A stretch of 34,693 nucleotides of DNA from a virus, in the IMG/VR virus record IMGVR_UViG_3300030104_005879, positions 1 through 34,693 of that record; one strand, given 5' to 3'. The notes under the pieces were generated by a model, which had not been told where the DNA came from, made no database searches, and worked only from the letters and a program-made list of their open reading frames with translations. The translations under genes and the position numbers were made by a program. Shown piece after piece: positions 21,915 through 30,975 of this stretch. The first letter of the stretch is position 1. Each line of letters begins with the position of its first letter.

Positions 21915-22503
21915 TTTACCTACAGCAACTGCAGCCATTGAAATAGATGCAGCAATTATTAGTATTAATTCTCTATTACAGGCTAATCTAATTTGGTTGA
22001 GTAATCCTTATGGTAGAGCATATAAGAACATTGATGCAAGTACAGGAAATACTCTATTTTTTCCTGAAGTGTATTTAGGAAAGCAAAACAATAGTCAAAG
22101 ATATATCAATGTAATGCCTGACAATGACAAAAGAGCTCAATGCTTTTTTTATGTCACTAAAGAAAATATTTTAAATTTTGAATCAGGTCAATATGGTTTT
22201 TTAAGTTATGATGTTGCTATAATTTTTACTGCTAATATGTATTTAGTTAAAAGAACATTATTAGAAACTGAAATTTTCCAACAGACATTAGTAGCACAGG
22301 TAAGAGATGTAATTACAAGAAAAGCATTAGCTGTATCATACAAAATTACTCTTAATTCTGTAGATTATCTTTTTGAGAATGTTTTTGCTGAATTTAATAT
22401 TCCTAAACCTGAACAATTAGAAAAAGCACCATTTACACATTTTAGAATGAATTGTAATATTATATTACCTGAACAATGTCCTTCACCTGAATTACCTTCA
22501 TAA
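21892..22503 (+). CDS. Putative minor tail-terminator-type protein, 203 aa
   Basis: The start overlaps the previous gene by 23 bases. The product has an N-terminal helix then beta-rich domain (NVMPDNDKRAQCFFYVTKENILNFESGQYGFLSYDVAIIFTANMYLVKRTLLETEIFQQTLVAQVRDVITRK), which suits a tail-terminator fold in which alpha and beta elements form a ring. Its place between the gp10-like gene and the chaperones is where a tail terminator usually lies. There is no clear family match. Confidence 0.5.
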   Translation: MILLQNPDLPTATAAIEIDAAIISINSLLQANLIWLSNPYGRAYKNIDASTGNTLFFPEVYLGKQNNSQRYINVMPDNDKRAQCFFYVTKENILNFESGQYGFLSYDVAIIFTANMYLVKRTLLETEIFQQTLVAQVRDVITRKALAVSYKITLNSVDYLFENVFAEFNIPKPEQLEKAPFTHFRMNCNIILPEQCPSPELPS

Positions 22504-22517
22504 ATAAAAATTATACT

Positions 22518-22766
22518 ATGGATTTTATAAAATTTTATCTTATTTTTTGGTGGATTATGTTGCTAATTTATAAACACGAATTGCACATAAAATTCTATAA
22601 TAAATTTAAATATAAATTTATTGATAAATTAACTTCTTGTGAGTATTGTATGGAAACTCATATAGCAACTATTTTAGGTCTGTTATATGCTTTTTTAATT
22701 ATGAATCCTTATGTTGCTATTTATGGAATAATGGCTTCAGCACTATCTAACATATTAAAGAAATGA
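22518..22766 (+). CDS. Small two-helix membrane protein with CEYCMETH motif, 82 aa
   Basis: Two hydrophobic segments (about 4-20, FIKFYLIFWWIMLLIY, and about 51-75, ATILGLLYAFLIMNPYVAIYGIMASAL) flank a basic loop containing CEYCMETH. A C-x2-C next to a membrane helix recalls DUF1360-type phage membrane proteins, whose role is unknown. It is unusual to find a membrane protein within the tail assembly genes, between the tail-terminator candidate and the chaperones. The stop overlaps the next start (ATGA), so it is translated with them. Confidence 0.65.
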   Translation: MDFIKFYLIFWWIMLLIYKHELHIKFYNKFKYKFIDKLTSCEYCMETHIATILGLLYAFLIMNPYVAIYGIMASALSNILKK

Positions 22767-23242
22767 TTAAATACAAAAAAAAGGAAAGGGAAGTAGTTTT
22801 TTTTGATAGCATTGAAGAAATGCCTCATAGAAGATACATGAAGTTTAACAAGGAAATGATGAGGGCTAATGATGTAGGCAATACTTCAGCAGATATAATT
22901 AAGAGGATCAATAAAGCTATAAGTTTTATCAATGCTAAACAACCTGACAAAGCAGTTAAAGAATTAGCTAATGCAAGAATGACTTATGCTTATGCTACTT
23001 CTGAATTAGCACCTAAAGGATTAGCACTTGCAGCAATGGTTAAAAGTATTAATGGAGTAAAATGTGATGATATTACAACTTCAGGACTACAAAATACGTT
23101 GAAAGTTTTAGAGGAGGTTGGATTAACAAAAAAGGAAATAGATGATACTACTGGAGATATAAAAAAAAAATTGAAAGAGAACTCAAAATATTTTTTCCTT
23201 TACAATTTACTGGGCAAAATATCATCTACAATCAGGCGTTAA
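22763..23242 (+). CDS. Tail assembly chaperone G-like protein, 159 aa (unshifted product)
   Basis: The gene sits immediately before the tape measure, where tailed phages carry the chaperone pair (lambda G/GT). The helical product (FDSIEEMPHRRYMKFNKEMMRANDVGNTSADIIKRINKAISFINAKQPDKAVKELANARMTY) reads to TAA at 23240-23242. A run of ten A near its 3' end (23161-23170) could cause ribosomes to slip into the -1 frame and make a longer protein. Chaperones bind and solubilise the tape measure until the tail tube forms around it. Confidence 0.75.
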   Translation: MIKYKKKEREVVFFDSIEEMPHRRYMKFNKEMMRANDVGNTSADIIKRINKAISFINAKQPDKAVKELANARMTYAYATSELAPKGLALAAMVKSINGVKCDDITTSGLQNTLKVLEEVGLTKKEIDDTTGDIKKKLKENSKYFFLYNLLGKISSTIRR

Positions 23243-23511
23243 TAGAAAAACTTAAAGCACAGGTTAATATCATATTAGGAGAAGAAGGTGCAGAAGAAAA
23301 AAACCAAAAAGCTGAAAATGAATTATTAAAATTAATTACTCCTAATCATTGGAATTTGAATATAGATGATAATGCAGAAAAGTCTTTAGAATTAGGTTTT
23401 GAAGAATTTATGCTATCAGTTAAGGAGCATACAAAAGAAGATTTAAAAAACATAACTACTTTTAGGTTTTATAGCCTATTGGATTATATAAAAAAGAAGC
23501 AAAATGGCTGA
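22763..23511 (+). CDS. Tail assembly chaperone GT-like frameshift product, about 249 aa
   Basis: After the A10 run the -1 frame is open from about 23160 to TGA 23509-23511 and encodes about 113 residues (IERELKIFFPLQFTGQ at its start, LITPNHWNLNIDD in the middle, NITTFRFYSLLDYIKKK at the end). This frame has no usable start codon upstream, as its only Met is deep inside, so it can only be expressed by frameshifting from the upstream gene. Predicted fusion length is about 136 plus 113 residues. The end overlaps the tape measure start by 8 bases, as expected for chaperone genes. It matches the conserved G/GT mechanism, except that here the slip site is a poly-A tract. Confidence 0.72.
23160..23170 (+). 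promoter_or_regulatory. Probable -1 ribosomal frameshift site (poly-A slippery run)
   Basis: The reading-frame context is ATA AAA AAA AAA TTG, containing the canonical slippery heptamer A AAA AAA. Shifting back one base enters the long open -1 frame of the T-like part. No strong downstream pseudoknot was identified by eye; a run of ten A may also cause mixed slippage by RNA polymerase. Confidence 0.65.
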
Positions 23512-26419
23512 TAGTGTAATTAAATATTCAGACTTAATAGGACAAGATGATACGTTTGATATTATCTTTCAAAACATAGAACAATTAAAAAAAGAACTTC
23601 AAGAATTAGCTACAATTCTCAAAGGAAAATTGGACATAGTTAACCCTAATGATGAAGCACAGATGCAAGGACTTGTAAAAGAAACTGAGAACCTTGCCAA
23701 TGCTATGAAAAAATTAGAAACTGAAGAAAAGAAAGCAAGAACATCTAAGAAGAAATTAAATGAATTAACCAATGAAGAATTAATTCAAAGAGAAAAGCAA
23801 AAAATTGCTAATAGAGAAAGGGTACAAAGAGCCAAACAGATGGCAATCCTTACTAATAAAGAATCAGGAGAAATAGAAAAGTTAAGAGCGAAATTATCAT
23901 TAACTACCTTAGAATGGAAAAAATTAAGTAAAGAAGAATTAAATAATACTAAGAAAGGAAAGCAGTTAATTAAAACAAAAAAACAATTAACAGACCAACT
24001 AAAAAAATTAGAAAAACAGACAGGAGATAATAGAAGGAATGTTGGTAATTATGCAGCAAGTTTAGGAAAATTAGGTAAGGTAGCTGCAGGCATTTTTGTT
24101 GGAAGAAATATAGCAGGAGCAGTAAGAAGAATAGGTGCAGCGTTTGGAAGATTATTAGAAGATAATAAAGAAACAAATGCATCAGCTAAATCTCTTTTTG
24201 ATACAGTAGAAAACTTAAAAGAAGGTTTTGTAGCATTAGGATTAAAAATAATAGAGTTTGTTGCAGAACCATTAAAAAATATAATTAGTGGGTTAAATTT
24301 TGTTACAGAAAATTTATTAGGATTTTCTATTACAGGTAAAAAAGCAAGTGAAACTGTACAAGATTTACAAATTGCTTTTAATTCTGAAATAGAAACATTA
24401 AAAAGAGGTAATTTATCCAATGAAGCAAGAAAGCAACTAATAGAAGATATAAACAAAAAATATAAGGATTATCTACCTAATTTATTAACTGAAAAATCAT
24501 CTCTTGATGAAATTACTAATGCACAAAATACTGCAAATAAAGCATTTGAAAGAAAAATTTTGTTATTTGCATCAGAGGAAATGATGGTAGATATAACAAA
24601 GCAAAGACTGAAATTATTAAGAGAACAAGTAGATTTAGAACAGGCAGCAAATAAGACTAATGCAGAAGCCATAAAAAAGAATAATCAATTAACTACTGCT
24701 ATAGATATGAAAGATAATAGACTTATAGATGGTGCAATAACACGTCAAAAAATAGCTGCTGAAAATAATAACACAGCACAGACAGCATTAAGATTAAATA
24801 AAGAGAAATTAGCACAATTAGATGAGGAACAAAAATCAATCAAAGATATATTAGCATTACAGGGATTAAGTGCAAAGGATTTCTTAGGAATAGAAAAAAA
24901 GAAAACAAAAGCAATAAAGAAAACAGAAAAAACTAAAGTTAAGGTATTTAAAGATAATATAGCAGAAAGGATTAAAGCAGTAGAATCTTTACAAGATAAA
25001 ATACAAAAATTAGAAGCATCAAATGAAGAAGATAAAACAGAAAGATTATTAGCTTTAGAAGAAGTAAGATTTAAGGCTTTACAAAAACAAAGAGAAAAAG
25101 ATTTTGATAAATATGTAGCATTGGTAGAAAAACAAGAAGAATTTTTAATTGATTTTTATGGTGAAAATTCAGATGAAGTAATAGCTTTTAGAACTCAAGC
25201 AGGAGAAGAATTATTAAGAGTTGAAACAATAATGCAGAAACTATCAGAAGAACAATTAAAAGCATCTGAAGATAAAAAAAATAAAATAATTGATGATTCT
25301 TTTAAAGCTCAAAGTGAAGCCACAATCAAGGCATATGATATTGAATTAGAAGAAATGGATGAACAAGACCAAAAGAAAGCAAAAAAAGAAACTGATGCAA
25401 TATTAAGGACAATAGGATGGAGGTCTGAAGAAGAAAAAAAAGAAATAGAATTTCAGAGGAAATTAACAGATATGGAATTAGATAATATTGAAGATGCTAA
25501 TGAGAAAAAAATAAAAATACAAAGAGAAGCCTTTAGAAGAGAAAGAGAAGATATTTTAGCCAATGAAAAATATACAAGAGAACAAAGAGATAAATTGATT
25601 GAGCAATTAGATGAAAAAAGCAGACAATATGAAGCAAGTCTAAGCAAAGAAAGAGCAAAAGAATTAGAAGAAACTATGAAACAAGTAACTGAAAAAGTTT
25701 CTCAAGTTGTTATAGATGTATTTGAAAAAGCAGCAGAAAATTTAACAAAATTAGTAGAAGAACAAGGAGATGCAGTAGAAGAACAAAAGGAAAGAGCAGA
25801 AAAAGGATTATCTAATACTTTGGCTTTTGAACAAAAACAATTGGCTGAAAGGGAAGCAGAACAAATAAGAGCAGAAAAACGTGCTAAAAATGCTGCAGAA
25901 GTTATGGCACTATACAACCTTGTTTCAGCTCACGCAATGAGTGGAGATAAGAATGCTTTAACAAGAGGTTTAATTGATTGGTCAATTCTTAAAGCATTAT
26001 CAGAAGCATTAGATACAGGTTTTGAAGAAGGAGGTTGGACAGGAGATTATGGTACTAAACAAGTTGCAGGTGTTGTTCATGGTAAGGAATATGTAGTAAC
26101 TGCATCAGATGTAGCTAAATATGGTTTAGCAGGTAAAAGTGGTGCTGAATTTGGGGAAGCAATGTCTGACTATTTTTATAGTCCATTACAACAGAATCTA
26201 TATCCATCACAAAATGCTAACTTTAAAAAAGGCTTAAACAATCAACAAAAAACTTATGCTAGTTTAGAGAATGAAGTTAAAGCAATGAGGAAGGCTTTTG
26301 AAGATAGCAAAAATAATGACTTTGATATATTGCAAATGACAGACTATTTTGTTGAGATTAGTAAAAGGGTAACTAACAACAGAATGACTAAAGTTAACAA
26401 GCAAAGAAAGAGATTATAA
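23504..26419 (+). CDS. Tape measure protein, 971 aa
   Basis: This is the longest gene. The product is mostly coiled coil (TENLANAMKKLETEEKKARTSKKKLNEL, LEASNEEDKTERLLALEEVRF, RREREDILANEKYTREQRDKLIEQLDEK), with a glycine/alanine-rich hydrophobic stretch near 190-280 (GKLGKVAAGIFVGRNIAGAVRRIGAAFG, NIISGLNFVTENLLGF). The C-terminal region EEGGWTGDYGTKQVAGVVHGKEYVVTASDVAKYG is a known tape-measure ending. Tape measures fix tail length and are carried inside the tail tube, probably entering the cell envelope during DNA ejection. About 970 residues suggests a tail roughly 145 nm long at the usual 0.15 nm per residue. It starts inside the T-like frame. Confidence 0.92.
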   Translation: MADSVIKYSDLIGQDDTFDIIFQNIEQLKKELQELATILKGKLDIVNPNDEAQMQGLVKETENLANAMKKLETEEKKARTSKKKLNELTNEELIQREKQKIANRERVQRAKQMAILTNKESGEIEKLRAKLSLTTLEWKKLSKEELNNTKKGKQLIKTKKQLTDQLKKLEKQTGDNRRNVGNYAASLGKLGKVAAGIFVGRNIAGAVRRIGAAFGRLLEDNKETNASAKSLFDTVENLKEGFVALGLKIIEFVAEPLKNIISGLNFVTENLLGFSITGKKASETVQDLQIAFNSEIETLKRGNLSNEARKQLIEDINKKYKDYLPNLLTEKSSLDEITNAQNTANKAFERKILLFASEEMMVDITKQRLKLLREQVDLEQAANKTNAEAIKKNNQLTTAIDMKDNRLIDGAITRQKIAAENNNTAQTALRLNKEKLAQLDEEQKSIKDILALQGLSAKDFLGIEKKKTKAIKKTEKTKVKVFKDNIAERIKAVESLQDKIQKLEASNEEDKTERLLALEEVRFKALQKQREKDFDKYVALVEKQEEFLIDFYGENSDEVIAFRTQAGEELLRVETIMQKLSEEQLKASEDKKNKIIDDSFKAQSEATIKAYDIELEEMDEQDQKKAKKETDAILRTIGWRSEEEKKEIEFQRKLTDMELDNIEDANEKKIKIQREAFRREREDILANEKYTREQRDKLIEQLDEKSRQYEASLSKERAKELEETMKQVTEKVSQVVIDVFEKAAENLTKLVEEQGDAVEEQKERAEKGLSNTLAFEQKQLAEREAEQIRAEKRAKNAAEVMALYNLVSAHAMSGDKNALTRGLIDWSILKALSEALDTGFEEGGWTGDYGTKQVAGVVHGKEYVVTASDVAKYGLAGKSGAEFGEAMSDYFYSPLQQNLYPSQNANFKKGLNNQQKTYASLENEVKAMRKAFEDSKNNDFDILQMTDYFVEISKRVTNNRMTKVNKQRKRL

Positions 26420-28212
26420 TGGCTGATATAAGGCACTACATGAATGGCACTTTAGTTAATCCTAGAGATTTTGATAAAGCCAAAATAACAATGGATTGGG
26501 AAGGTAAAAAGGAAGCTGCTAATATAACCATTAACAGCATCACTTTAGTAGCTGAAGAAGGCAAAATATTAAAGGATAGAATACTATCAGGGTTAACAGG
26601 TGGTGTAGGATTTTTTGAAGGTGAACCTTATACAATACAGGTAGGAGATTTATCTAATAGCCATACCTTTGAAGGCTATTTAGATTTTACTACAGGAGTA
26701 AGATTTATAGATAAATGTGAAGTAGAATGTAGTTTAAAAAGGGAGCAGGGTACAGATTGGCTTAATGATGTTGCTGATGGCTTTTCATTTAGGTACTTAG
26801 AAGATCAAAACATAATAACTTCTTCAGACTTTGTTGCAGTTCCTTATGTAATAAATTATGTTCCTGATGGTACACAACTTATAATGCTTTCAATATCTAC
26901 CTTTATGGTATCTAAGGAATTAGTAGAAAACATTCAAGCCTTAGCTGAAAGTATTTCAAGTGTAATAAATGGAGTTATTCCTGCTACTGGTGCTTCAGTT
27001 GGTGTAGGTGCAGGTGCTGTCACAACTTGGGATGCAGGAGATTGGGTTATGTATGCTTTAAATATTGCAGCAAGAATAGCTTATATTGTAGCTATTGTTA
27101 TCTCATTAGTAAAGTTGATTGAGCAAATTGTAGAACAGCTTATGCCTCCTAAAAGATATCATTTAGGAATGCCTGTAAGACTATTATTTCAAAGAGCATG
27201 TGAGCATTTAGGAATGAATTTACAAAGCACTTTATTAGATAGCATAGATACAGGTTCCAATAAGTGGGTAGTGATTCCAAGCAAAGGACATTGGGGAGGA
27301 AAAAAACCTACAGGAGCAGCAAACTCATGGAGGGAAACAGGGGTGCCTTCTGCTAATGATCCTATAGATACTTTTGGTGGTGTAATAAGAACATTTAAAG
27401 AATTGTTTAATGCTGACTTTCAAATTCAAAATGGTACTTTTATTTTTGAAAGAAGGGATTATTTCCAAAAAACTACAGGTTATGTAATTCCTGATACATT
27501 TATAGATCAGGAAAACATGTATGATGTTAACACTTTTAATAGTGATGAAATTAAAAGTACATACAATATTAATTGGTCTACAGATAGCTTAGATATGAAT
27601 ACCTTAGATAATCAAGAAGGTAGAATATTTCAAGCAAATTTATCTCCTAAAGTTACAAATGATATTAAGCTAAAAAGTTTAACAGGGTTAAAAGAAGTAG
27701 CAGTTCCTTTTTGTATGTCAGTTAGAAAAGATAAGCTAACTTTTGTTGAAGAAGTTGTGAAAGGTTTAGTGATGGCTGCAGACCAGTTAACAGGTCAGCT
27801 AGGTAATCCACAAAGTTTATCAGGTAAGATAGGTAGCAGAATAGGAGCATTATTAACTTCTTCTCATTATTCTTCTTTAGCAAGAATGGTAGTAATGGCA
27901 GGAAGCAGCTTGCAAAAGAATCAAAGAACTATATTAAGTGCTAAAAATTTATGGGATAATTATCATTATATAAACAGCTTTAAAGAAATAGATGGAAAGC
28001 ATAATCAATATTGGATATATCAAGAACAAAAAATTCCTTTTTGTTTTGAAGATTTTATAACTTTATTGGACAATAATCAAGTAGAAACACAATCAGGTGA
28101 ACCTGCAGAAATTATGTCCTTAGAGTGGGAAATATGGAATAATTATGCTACTATAAGCTATAAGATTAATAGATTATATGATGATAATTTTAACTTAACA
28201 ACATCAGGATGA
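26419..28212 (+). CDS. Tail hub / distal tail protein, 597 aa
   Basis: The gene follows the tape measure directly (ATAATG overlap of one base). The N-terminal part contains beta strands (ADIRHYMNGTLVNPRDFDKAKITMDWEGKKEAANITINSI), a hydrophobic middle segment (about 200-240, VMYALNIAARIAYIVAIVISLVKLIEQIVEQL) and a C-terminal beta domain (FEDFITLLDNNQVETQSGEPAEIMSLEWEIWNNYATISYKINRLYD). Tail hub proteins of siphophages sit at the tail tip and connect tube and fibres. The hydrophobic segment is unusual for a hub and may contact the host membrane. The assignment is by position and domain style. Confidence 0.65.
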   Translation: MADIRHYMNGTLVNPRDFDKAKITMDWEGKKEAANITINSITLVAEEGKILKDRILSGLTGGVGFFEGEPYTIQVGDLSNSHTFEGYLDFTTGVRFIDKCEVECSLKREQGTDWLNDVADGFSFRYLEDQNIITSSDFVAVPYVINYVPDGTQLIMLSISTFMVSKELVENIQALAESISSVINGVIPATGASVGVGAGAVTTWDAGDWVMYALNIAARIAYIVAIVISLVKLIEQIVEQLMPPKRYHLGMPVRLLFQRACEHLGMNLQSTLLDSIDTGSNKWVVIPSKGHWGGKKPTGAANSWRETGVPSANDPIDTFGGVIRTFKELFNADFQIQNGTFIFERRDYFQKTTGYVIPDTFIDQENMYDVNTFNSDEIKSTYNINWSTDSLDMNTLDNQEGRIFQANLSPKVTNDIKLKSLTGLKEVAVPFCMSVRKDKLTFVEEVVKGLVMAADQLTGQLGNPQSLSGKIGSRIGALLTSSHYSSLARMVVMAGSSLQKNQRTILSAKNLWDNYHYINSFKEIDGKHNQYWIYQEQKIPFCFEDFITLLDNNQVETQSGEPAEIMSLEWEIWNNYATISYKINRLYDDNFNLTTSG

Positions 28213-28466
28213 AATTAAGAGAAGAATTACAACTATTGAATAAGCAAGTACAACAGGCTAATGAGATGCTAAACAATGCTGATAAGGCTATAGATTTAGC
28301 AATAAATAACCTTATTAACAATGCTTCTGATATAGAAATGAAACAAATACAAAAACAAATAGTACAAATAAAAGAACTTGTTCATAAAGCAAAAAAGGGA
28401 GAAAATGTAGATGGGCAAATACAAAACATTGCTAAAAATATAAAAGATGGCAGTAAAGGTTCTTAA
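28209..28466 (+). CDS. Small coiled-coil tail-associated protein, 85 aa
   Basis: The product is a single long helix with heptad pattern (LREELQLLNKQVQQANEMLNNADKAIDLAINNLINNASDIEMKQIQKQIVQIKELVHKAKKGENVDGQ). It overlaps the preceding stop by four bases and the next start by 20 bases. It may bridge tail-tip proteins or act as an assembly chaperone. The family is not recognised. Confidence 0.6.
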   Translation: MKLREELQLLNKQVQQANEMLNNADKAIDLAINNLINNASDIEMKQIQKQIVQIKELVHKAKKGENVDGQIQNIAKNIKDGSKGS

Positions 28467-30966
28467 AAGAGAATATACAAGTCTTTTTGACCAAACAAAT
28501 CAAAATATAAATTGGCTTTTAGGCAATGTTGGAACATGGCAAAAATTGACTTTAGAAGTAGCATTTTCTACAGAAATAAAATTTTCTATCACAAATCCTT
28601 TATTTTTAGAAGATCCCAATGTTATGAAATTATCTGATGGGAGCACATGGTATGAACATGGCTTTTCTGAAGGGGATAATGTAACTATAAAATGGATACA
28701 TGAAAATACTCAATCTAACCCTGTTTCAAATACACAGAACACAATTACAGCTTATATAGATAGGATAGAAGATGAAAAGGCTTATCTTACTTCTTCTTAT
28801 CCATCAGGTGGAGCATTAACTACATTTGGACTTCAATATTCAAATATATTGCCTACACAGGGAGCAGATTTCAAGCTAAAAGATGTTAAGGTTTATGTAG
28901 CAAATAAAAAGCCACAAGGTATTAAATTTACTTATGGACACATACAAAATTCTAATTCTACAAGTAACAATCTAAGCAGTTTTATTGATGGAACACTAAC
29001 AGAATTTATATATGAAGATAGTGATTTATTAACTACTACTTCAGGAGTTGTAGATATGTTACCAATAGGCAATCAATCAGGGATGTCTATAGCTAGTTGT
29101 AAATTGAATTATTTAGGTAGTGCTAATTATGGAATAGACCAACAATATAAGATAGAATTGGTCTTTATGATTTCTAGCTTTTTTAATGATCTTACTAACT
29201 TTGAAGATAATGTTTCACCTTCAGAAACTTTTGATGCAGAATGCTTATCAGATAACTTTGAAGTAATAGGTTACCCTGTTTATAATAATCCAAATATAGA
29301 GCAAAAAAATGACCTATCTGATACAGATAAGCTAGGTAATACTGGATGGTTCAATGAAAACTATAATGGCTTAAGTAATGATTTCACTTTAACATCTATT
29401 ACTTATAAAAATGCTGCAGGAACAACAGTAAGTAAATTAGACCATGCTAATCCTATTACAGTAACAGCAGTAATAACATACACTTCACCTATGTCAGCAT
29501 TGTGGAGTTTGGCTTATGGCTTTGCTTGGATTCCTTTAGAAGAAGATGAATATAAAAACAAATTAACTCCATTTTATAAGAATTTGAAGATGAACACAGG
29601 AGGAAATGTATTAGGCTTTGCTGATTTTTTCACAGCATCTTCTATAACTCCTGGAATATATCCATCAACTAAATTAGGTTATTCTACAGACAATGCAAGA
29701 ATGGATGTTAAAGATGTTAGTTTTACTATTTCAGGAAGTACACTTACCTATGAAGCTACGTTTATGCCATCAGCAGACTTTACTACTTTGATGGAAACAA
29801 AAGATTTAACAGAAAGAAATTATTGCCTTTGGTTAAGTTTAGGAAATCCTTCAGAAGTAATCAATAAACAAAATAGGGTATCTATGTTGTTAGACTACAA
29901 CCAAATGGAAACTTATATTGAACCTGTAGGTGCTTATGATGGTATGGAAATTATGTATTTTGACCATTCACAGGATGAAAATTCTACTCCTGCACCTTGT
30001 AATGCTATAGATATGAGAATAGAGGATGGAATACTTGCAAGAGTGAGGTTTACAGTAGATACAGCAGTTAGTAGTACTATTCCAATTCCTACAGCTTTAA
30101 CTTATGGAATAATAATAGAACATTCTACTACAGGCTTAGTATATGAGTTAGATTCTTATAAAGTAGATTTAACACAATTCCCTAATCCTACACAATATAA
30201 TTTTAGTGCTTCTAAAGGCTTTAAATTAAAGGCAGGAAATAATAAAAACTTTATTAAAGTAGACCATTATGCACCACTTGATTCAGCACCAACAACTAAA
30301 GGTGTACAGGGCTTATATGCTTTTAAAATTAGATGGGAAGATTGGATTAAAAGGGTTAATGTACCTGCTAGTATAAAAACTGATTTTTATAATAATGCTG
30401 CTTTAAATGATGGCATTAATAATGATTGGTATCAATGGTTAACACAGAACACTGATTATTCAATGTATTTTGTAGTATATACTCATGCTACTTTAAATGG
30501 TAATTCAGTTATTTATAAAAACAAAAAACCTTTGGTATTTGTAGATTATGATGCTAATAGCATTATTAGTTCAGTAGTTAACTATTATAGAGCATCAGAT
30601 GGTACTTTACTAAATGGTGGTACTGATCCTGTTTATGGTGGAAATTTAGGGGTTATACTTAACAATGAAGATGTAAAAATAGAAATAGTTTATACAAGGT
30701 CATCAGGTTCCTGGACAAATATAAATGATGTATATGCAATTAATGAAATATCAGTAGATAATGGATCAGGTCAAATGGAGCAAAGGCAATTGTCTAGCAT
30801 TCATCTTCCTGAACCATCTAATCCATTAGTACCATTATCAGGATCAACATTATTAGACTTGCAGTTGGTAAGTCCTACAGTTATAAAAGCTACTTGTTTA
30901 GTAAATCCTTCTTTATTAATACAAGCTAATAGGTATAAGATTTCAGGTAGAGAAGGATGCAAATAA
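28447..30966 (+). CDS. Large tail-tip / baseplate-type protein, 839 aa
   Basis: The product is beta-rich throughout, low in charge and cysteine, with many T, S, N and Y residues (TWQKLTLEVAFSTEIKFSITNPLF near the start; VYVANKKPQGIKFTYGHIQNSNSTSNNLSSFIDGTLTEFIYEDS; TAVSSTIPIPTALTYGIIIEHSTTGLVYELDSYKVDL). It ends SGREGCK. The size and place after the hub gene suggest a tail-tip or fibre protein that contributes to host binding. No catalytic motif is visible, so depolymerase activity is not claimed. Confidence 0.6.
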   Translation: MAVKVLKREYTSLFDQTNQNINWLLGNVGTWQKLTLEVAFSTEIKFSITNPLFLEDPNVMKLSDGSTWYEHGFSEGDNVTIKWIHENTQSNPVSNTQNTITAYIDRIEDEKAYLTSSYPSGGALTTFGLQYSNILPTQGADFKLKDVKVYVANKKPQGIKFTYGHIQNSNSTSNNLSSFIDGTLTEFIYEDSDLLTTTSGVVDMLPIGNQSGMSIASCKLNYLGSANYGIDQQYKIELVFMISSFFNDLTNFEDNVSPSETFDAECLSDNFEVIGYPVYNNPNIEQKNDLSDTDKLGNTGWFNENYNGLSNDFTLTSITYKNAAGTTVSKLDHANPITVTAVITYTSPMSALWSLAYGFAWIPLEEDEYKNKLTPFYKNLKMNTGGNVLGFADFFTASSITPGIYPSTKLGYSTDNARMDVKDVSFTISGSTLTYEATFMPSADFTTLMETKDLTERNYCLWLSLGNPSEVINKQNRVSMLLDYNQMETYIEPVGAYDGMEIMYFDHSQDENSTPAPCNAIDMRIEDGILARVRFTVDTAVSSTIPIPTALTYGIIIEHSTTGLVYELDSYKVDLTQFPNPTQYNFSASKGFKLKAGNNKNFIKVDHYAPLDSAPTTKGVQGLYAFKIRWEDWIKRVNVPASIKTDFYNNAALNDGINNDWYQWLTQNTDYSMYFVVYTHATLNGNSVIYKNKKPLVFVDYDANSIISSVVNYYRASDGTLLNGGTDPVYGGNLGVILNNEDVKIEIVYTRSSGSWTNINDVYAINEISVDNGSGQMEQRQLSSIHLPEPSNPLVPLSGSTLLDLQLVSPTVIKATCLVNPSLLIQANRYKISGREGCK

Positions 30967-30975
30967 AATTAAAAA

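Noticed and set aside
24049-24456. Long - strand open frame opposite the tape measure gene
   Set aside because: It is a shadow of the lysine/glutamate-rich coiled-coil coding sequence; the product is a typical antisense leucine/serine/phenylalanine-rich string with no motif.
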